A stretch of 11,244 nt of DNA, taken from assembly GCA_001897035.1 (NCBI GenBank), contig MKRS01000290.1, forward strand, positions 1-11,244, written 5' to 3'. The position numbers and the translations under genes are program-made. This DNA comes from Bacteroidales bacterium 45-6 (GTDB lineage: Bacteria; Bacteroidota; Bacteroidia; Bacteroidales; Dysgonomonadaceae). Shown piece after piece: positions 7,380-11,244 of this stretch. The notes under the pieces were generated by a model. It worked only from the letters and a program-made list of their open reading frames with translations, was not told the origin of the DNA and did not search any database. How positions within the stretch are numbered: the first letter of the stretch is position 1; each line of letters opens with the position of its first letter.

Positions 7380-7412
7380 GTTGCGGCTTTAGAAAAAAAA
7401 TTCCTATCTTTG
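7380..7412 (+). promoter_or_regulatory. Bacteroidota-type promoter of ndk
   Basis: TATCTTTG (7405-7412) matches the -7 consensus TAnnTTTG exactly. GTTG (7380-7383) lies 21 bp upstream as the -33-like box. Transcription would start near 7417, leaving a leader of about 50 bases before the ATG at 7468. Confidence 0.65.
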
Positions 7413-7467
7413 AGATATACCGAAATAGAAACATCATTTTTTATTTCTATAACCCGACTAAATCAAC

Positions 7468-7929
7468 ATGGAACAAACCCTTGTCATAATTAAACCTTCA
7501 GCCATTCAACGCGGGCTTATTGGTGACGTAATAACGAGATTTGAGAGAAAAGGGTTGCAAATTGTCGGGACGAAAATGATCCAATTGGATAATGCTATTT
7601 TGGATGAACACTACGCTCATTTGGTTGATCGTCCCTTTTTTCAAAGGATCAAGGATTCAATGATGTCCATACCGGTCATAGTCCTCTGCCTCCAAGGCAT
7701 TGATGCCGTAGATGTAGTCCGTTGTTTAGTGGGTTGTACCAATGGAAGAGAAGCAGCGGCAGGAACAATCCGGGGAGATTTTTCCATTGCTGTACAAGAA
7801 AACATTGTACACGCTTCCGACTCAAGGGAAGCTGCTTCCACCGAAATAGCTCGGTTTTTTAACGAAAATGAAATTTTTAATTATAAACTGTGGGTACACC
7901 CCAATTTATACGCTAATGATGAAATATAA
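7468..7929 (+). CDS. ndk: Nucleoside-diphosphate kinase
   Basis: Ndk moves the terminal phosphate from ATP to other nucleoside diphosphates through a phosphohistidine, balancing NTP and dNTP pools in the cytoplasm. The 153-residue protein has the usual family length for Bacteroidota, slightly longer than the roughly 140 residues of many bacteria. Visible motifs are the N-terminal TLVIIKPSAIQRGLIG with K9, the nucleotide-binding segment GTIRGDF (R102), and ENIVHASDS with the catalytic H115; N112 is also conserved. The ATG at 7468 follows a clear promoter and a short leader without a Shine-Dalgarno sequence. The 3' end overlaps the start of the M23 peptidase gene by 11-14 bp, so the pair probably forms an operon. 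Nothing appears to be missing. Confidence 0.97.
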   Translation: MEQTLVIIKPSAIQRGLIGDVITRFERKGLQIVGTKMIQLDNAILDEHYAHLVDRPFFQRIKDSMMSIPVIVLCLQGIDAVDVVRCLVGCTNGREAAAGTIRGDFSIAVQENIVHASDSREAASTEIARFFNENEIFNYKLWVHPNLYANDEI

Positions 7930-8935
7930 TCTTTCTGTAACTGTCAAAAACGTATCATTACAGGCAAAGAAAATCGTATCGATTTCTTTTATTGTTACGA
8001 TGTTGTTTCCCGCCTTTGCGTTTGGGAAAGTTAAACAAGACAAATATAATTACGCTAAAGCCAGAGTCAAATACAAACAACGGCATTCGGGAAATGTGGA
8101 CGCCTTGTATGCTGATGGAATCAAGATCAAGCGTGACTTGTTCATGATCGATCAAGCGCAAATGGATCGTACTTACAAAGCCGATGCGATCCCTTCCGAC
8201 AAGCTATATGGCGGCATTTGGAATGAAGAGTTTGTACATTGCTATAAATCACTCGAAAATTTTCCTGACTCGTTCCGCGTGAATTTGAATGGGTTTAGGA
8301 TACCGACCATGGGATATGTCACCTCCAATTTTGGACCAAGATGGGGGCGGATGCACTCGGGAGTTGACTTGAAGCTAAATGTGGGAGACACCGTGTATGC
8401 TGCATTTGATGGAAAAGTTAGGGTCAGAAGTTATGAGCGGGGCGGATACGGTAATTTCCTCGTGATTCGACATCCCAACGGACTGGAGACAGTTTATGGA
8501 CACCTCTCCGGATTTATTGTTGATGTCGATCAGAACGTTAAATCAGGCCAGCCAATCGCTTTAGGAGGTAGTACCGGACGCTCAACCGGACCTCACCTAC
8601 ATTTTGAAACACGCTTTCTCGGAAGAGCAATAGATCCGACCCGCATCGTCGATTTTGAAAATAAAGTTTGCCACCGCGATTACTACATTGTAGATACCAG
8701 AAGCTTCTCTCCCAATCGTTCTGGAGGTTCCTCCGAAATTCTTTATGCAAAATACAGTTCCCGTTCTCACAATAAATATACAAGCGGAAGGGTGCGTACC
8801 CACAGGGTGTCCAACGGAGATACTTTGGCTGAAATCGCTCAACGAAATGGAACTACTGTCAAAAAACTGTGTGCTTTGAACAAAATATCAAAACGGGCAA
8901 CCTTGCGTCCGGGTAAAAATTTGAGGGTGAGGTAA
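7916..8935 (+). CDS. Secreted M23 family metallopeptidase with C-terminal LysM domain
   Basis: This protein of about 339 residues is a cell-wall endopeptidase of the M23 (lysostaphin/LytM) type, expected to cut peptide crosslinks in peptidoglycan in the periplasm. The zinc ligands are present: H147 and D151 in HSGVD, and H229 in HLHFE, with H195 (YGHLS) and H227 in support. The catalytic domain covers about 128-248. A LysM peptidoglycan-binding domain (THRVSNGDTLAEIAQ onward, about 295-339) closes the chain. The N-terminus has a long polar stretch, then a hydrophobic segment (about 20-36) ending in FAFG, which fits a signal peptide. I chose the tandem ATGs at 7916/7919. The frame is open back to an ATG at 7868 inside ndk, but that would add 16 residues and bury the signal peptide further. 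The start overlaps the ndk stop, suggesting coupling. A terminator follows. Confidence 0.93.
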   Translation: MMKYNLSVTVKNVSLQAKKIVSISFIVTMLFPAFAFGKVKQDKYNYAKARVKYKQRHSGNVDALYADGIKIKRDLFMIDQAQMDRTYKADAIPSDKLYGGIWNEEFVHCYKSLENFPDSFRVNLNGFRIPTMGYVTSNFGPRWGRMHSGVDLKLNVGDTVYAAFDGKVRVRSYERGGYGNFLVIRHPNGLETVYGHLSGFIVDVDQNVKSGQPIALGGSTGRSTGPHLHFETRFLGRAIDPTRIVDFENKVCHRDYYIVDTRSFSPNRSGGSSEILYAKYSSRSHNKYTSGRVRTHRVSNGDTLAEIAQRNGTTVKKLCALNKISKRATLRPGKNLRVR

Positions 8936-8959
8936 GCTTTTGCTTGATCATAATATAGG

Positions 8960-8996
8960 AAAGCACAGTCAAGTATCGTATTTGGCTGTGTTTTTA
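8960..8996 (+). terminator. Rho-independent terminator after the M23 peptidase
   Basis: CACAGTCAAG (8964-8973) pairs with TTTGGCTGTG (8981-8990) in a 10-bp stem with two G-U pairs and a 7-base loop. TTTTTAGC follows, and A-rich bases precede the stem. It lies 28 bases after the stop codon and ends the ndk-peptidase unit. Confidence 0.8.
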
Positions 8997-9012
8997 GCAT
9001 ATAGGGGAGATC

Positions 9013-9169
9013 CTCGAAAATCGGGTTTTCCTGATTTTGGGAGAACTTGATGGCTTCGCAAATTGTTCTTTGTATTTCGGTTCTTGCGTTTCGGTTAGAA
9101 ACGAGGCGTTTGATGCGGGGTGGGATATTGTCTTTTGATAGTTTAGATTCAGATCGTCAAAGTATCAAA
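9013..9169. repeat. Cluster of small inverted and direct repeats upstream of the S8 protease gene
   Basis: Four elements are visible. AAAATCGG (9017-9024) pairs with CTGATTTT (9031-9038), with flanking CTC/GAG at 9013-9015 and 9041-9043. TTTCGGTT occurs twice (9075-9082 and 9089-9096), 14 bp apart. CGTTTC (9087-9092) pairs with GAAACG (9098-9103). TTTGATA (9134-9140) is inverted as TATCAAA (9163-9169). I see no exact TAnnTTTG promoter in this stretch; TATTTG at 9212-9217 is only a partial match. The elements may be regulatory or chance. Confidence 0.35.
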
Positions 9170-9217
9170 TGATTGGAAATAGGAATCAAAGGTTTTGTAA
9201 ACATAGATGCGTATTTG

Positions 9218-9223
9218 AGAGGA
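9218..9223 (+). promoter_or_regulatory. Shine-Dalgarno-like AGAGGA before the S8 protease
   Basis: AGAGGA lies 6 bases before the ATG at 9230, a normal ribosome-binding distance. An in-frame ATG at 9224 directly abuts it and is therefore less likely as the start. Such a sequence is uncommon in the other genes here, which lack one. Confidence 0.45.
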
Positions 9224-9229
9224 ATGATT

Positions 9230-11244
9230 ATGAAAAAGAAAACACTACTAATTTTGTTTCTGATAATATCGGTTGTTTTATTCGGACAGGGATATTTATC
9301 CAAGAAATTTGCACCCAATACAAGGGTGTTTTCTGCATCGAGGGACGTAGTTTCGTCCTCAGGCGGAAAGTCATTGTCGAAATTGAGAACGATGGCCCAG
9401 AAACCGTATGTGGAGGTATTCCTTAAACTTGAGGATGGGGAAAAACTGGATTCCTTGGCTGCTGTGGGTGTCCTCGTGAATTCGAAAATTGGTAACATCG
9501 TTACAGCGATGGTGCCAGCGGATAGCATGGGTCGGCTCGATGCGATTGCCAATGTTAAACGCGTAGAGATGGGTGTGCCAGTTATGATGCGGATGGACAA
9601 GGCGAGGGCTGCGGTGAATGCCGATTCTGTTGCTCTTGGAAAGGGGCTTGGCCGAGCTTACAAAGGCAAGGGGGTTGTGATTGGAATTGTGGACAACGGA
9701 TTTCAATATGGACATGTGAATTTTTATAATTCCACGCTTGACACCTTGAGGGTGAAGAGGGTTTGGAACCAGAACTCCTCGACTGGCGCAAAGCCGGCAA
9801 ACTATGCTTATGGAACAGAATATAAAACTTCGGCTGCAATTCTTAGCGCAGCGTATGATAATAAAACTGAATTGCATGGCACGCACGTTGCAGGGATTGC
9901 TGGCGGAGCAGATCAGCAAAATAATTACAGGGGTATTGCACCCGAAGCGGACTTGGTCTTTGTCAGCTATAATCCTTCTTCAGACGTAGGAATTTTGGAT
10001 GGCATAAAATATGTTTACGATTATGCAACAAGCGTAGCGAAGCCAGCTGTCGTCAACTTAAGCCTGGGTTTGCATATTGGACCTCACGACGGCTCTTCGA
10101 CTTTCGATCAAGCTTGCGATGCGCTTCAAGGCCCTGGGCGGTTGCTTGTGGGGGCTGCGGGCAACGAGGGGGATATTCCTATTCACATAAAGAAGACTTT
10201 CGCTTCGTCTGGGGATACTTTGAAGACTTTGTTTGCCTATGTGGACACTACAAGCCAGGTTGTAGTCTCGGACATTTGGTCGGGAGTGAATCAGAGTTTT
10301 CGGATAGCTGTTGGCATTTACGATGCAGTTTCTCAAAGCTATATTTACAAATCTAAATTTATAGAGGCGAATGCAATAGACTCCATAGATTATGAAATTC
10401 CAAGCAGCACGACAAACCCCAAGGCAATCTCGGGCTATATAAGCGTGGCCACGGAAAAGAATCAAGCAAACAATAAGGCAAATGCTTATATTCAATCGGA
10501 ACTCGAAAATCTGTCATCTAACCAGTATGTGTGCGTCTTCATCACCAGTAGTAGCGGTTACGTCGATGCTTGGAGCCACGACGGCTATTGCTCGTTCAAT
10601 CCGTCTGGGATTGAAGGATGGGCTGTCGGCGATTTTGCTTCGACCGTAGGGGAAATAGGTGGCACAGGGAACAAGATTATCAGTGTAGGGGCGTATTCGA
10701 CTAAAAACAGGTTTAAAAATATTTCGAATCAGACTTATTCCGTATCTGCGCTTAGCATTGGGGATATAGCCTATTTTTCGAGCATAGGGCCCACTGCCGA
10801 TGGCCGGATGAAGCCAGATGTTGTGGCGCCTGGGGCTTTGATTACCTCTTCGTATTCGAGTGCCGTGGCTAATTCCAAGAGTTACTCTAATTTGAGAGTT
10901 GCGCAGACAACGTTCAACGCGGCTACCTACTATTATGGTATAGAGCAAGGTACATCTATGGCCTCGCCTTTGGTGGCGGGAGTGTTGGCTACTTGGTTAC
11001 AGGCTAACCCTCTTCTGACGCCTGCGGATGTACGTTCCATCTTTCAGCAAACGGCTATCAACGATTCCTACACAGGTAGTGCGGGTTCGGCGGGAAGCAA
11101 TACCTGGGGGTATGGAAAAATAGACGCATGGGCTGGCATAAAGGCCATTCTGGGAACGACAGGTGTAGAGGCTTCAACGTTGGGAAATACGAACGGCTTG
11201 TTTTACCTTGCGAAATCGGGAAAAACGGTTGCCCTAAGCTTTCT
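9230..11244 (+). CDS. Secreted subtilisin-family (S8) serine protease, C-terminus cut by window end
   Basis: The frame is open from the ATG at 9230 to the right edge: 671 complete codons and no stop. The protein begins with a signal peptide (MKKKTLLILFLIISVVLFGQ). A prodomain-like region follows at about 50-125, then the S8 catalytic domain. The triad is complete: D155 in GIVDNGF, H216 in HGTHVAG and S576 in GTSMASP. N312 (AAGNEG) is the expected oxyanion residue. Residues of about 317-470, between the oxyanion Asn and the final catalytic strands, form a large beta-rich insertion of the kind seen in several subtilase subgroups. The domain ends near 640 (WGYGKIDAWAGIKAIL), and about 30 further residues start a C-terminal extension. 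In this phylum that part often holds a type IX secretion sorting domain, but here it is not visible. The in-frame ATG at 9224 is a less likely start. Substrate is unknown. Confidence 0.92.
   Translation, partial: MKKKTLLILFLIISVVLFGQGYLSKKFAPNTRVFSASRDVVSSSGGKSLSKLRTMAQKPYVEVFLKLEDGEKLDSLAAVGVLVNSKIGNIVTAMVPADSMGRLDAIANVKRVEMGVPVMMRMDKARAAVNADSVALGKGLGRAYKGKGVVIGIVDNGFQYGHVNFYNSTLDTLRVKRVWNQNSSTGAKPANYAYGTEYKTSAAILSAAYDNKTELHGTHVAGIAGGADQQNNYRGIAPEADLVFVSYNPSSDVGILDGIKYVYDYATSVAKPAVVNLSLGLHIGPHDGSSTFDQACDALQGPGRLLVGAAGNEGDIPIHIKKTFASSGDTLKTLFAYVDTTSQVVVSDIWSGVNQSFRIAVGIYDAVSQSYIYKSKFIEANAIDSIDYEIPSSTTNPKAISGYISVATEKNQANNKANAYIQSELENLSSNQYVCVFITSSSGYVDAWSHDGYCSFNPSGIEGWAVGDFASTVGEIGGTGNKIISVGAYSTKNRFKNISNQTYSVSALSIGDIAYFSSIGPTADGRMKPDVVAPGALITSSYSSAVANSKSYSNLRVAQTTFNAATYYYGIEQGTSMASPLVAGVLATWLQANPLLTPADVRSIFQQTAINDSYTGSAGSAGSNTWGYGKIDAWAGIKAILGTTGVEASTLGNTNGLFYLAKSGKTVALSF

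Larger units (their letters stand above)
7101..7467. other. 367-bp intergenic region between priA and ndk
   Basis: No convincing gene lies here. The stretch is AT-rich and holds three inverted repeats. The first is TAACAC (7112-7117) with GTGTTA (7129-7134) around a T-rich loop. The second is the hairpin at 7150-7182, described separately. The third is TATAGTT (7321-7327) with AACTATA (7338-7344). A 37-codon ORF (7137-7250) overlaps the second hairpin and is probably chance. The ndk promoter lies at the right end. Confidence 0.6.

Noticed and set aside
9169..9426. An 85-codon plus-strand ORF starting at 9169
   Set aside because: Most of it overlaps the S8 protease gene in another frame, and its composition shows no family signature. 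The protease start at 9230 has a signal peptide and an upstream AGAGGA.
9157..10948. Several minus-strand ORFs (for example 9157-9600, 9371-9919, 10514-10948)
   Set aside because: They are antisense to the S8 protease frame, which carries the complete catalytic triad. They are shadows of that gene.

Overview
The window looks like a stretch of a Bacteroidota (probably Bacteroidales) chromosome carrying mostly housekeeping genes. Four things point there. The promoters fit the Bacteroidota form TAnnTTTG with a TTG/TTTG-like box about 20 bp upstream. Most genes lack a Shine-Dalgarno sequence. The SUI1-type translation factor and the nucleoside diphosphate kinase have the wording I associate with this phylum. 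The window also holds a small outer-membrane beta-barrel protein, a secreted LysM/M23 peptidase and a large secreted subtilase. All genes I accept lie on the plus strand.

Layout. Positions 1-87 are the 3' tail of a 5S rRNA gene and a strong hairpin terminator, so an rRNA operon ends at the left edge. Positions 205-3763 hold a two-gene unit: a SUI1/YciH-type factor, then a 1078-residue UvrD/RecB-like helicase with a C-terminal PD-(D/E)XK nuclease (AddA type), overlapping by 23 bp. A tRNA-Arg(CCT) follows with its own promoter. Positions 4063-7100 hold a beta-barrel protein and the replication-restart helicase PriA, joined by a TAATG stop/start overlap. A 367-bp intergenic stretch comes next, with hairpins and the ndk promoter. 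Positions 7468-8935 hold ndk and a LysM/M23 peptidase, again overlapping, and end at a good terminator. From 9230 to the right edge runs a subtilisin-family (S8) protease that is cut off by the window end.

How the genes relate. Two of the large proteins, the AddA-like helicase-nuclease and PriA, belong to double-strand-break processing and replication restart, but they sit in separate transcription units around the tRNA. The envelope genes (beta-barrel, M23 peptidase, S8 protease) alternate with cytoplasmic housekeeping genes. Three of the junctions are tight overlaps that suggest translational coupling.

I found no CRISPR array, insertion sequence, phage gene or evident new system. The observations most worth a second look are the coupling of unrelated functions, a 16-bp hairpin abutting the promoter of the barrel-priA unit, the AddA-like enzyme without an adjacent AddB, and the large insertion inside the truncated S8 protease.
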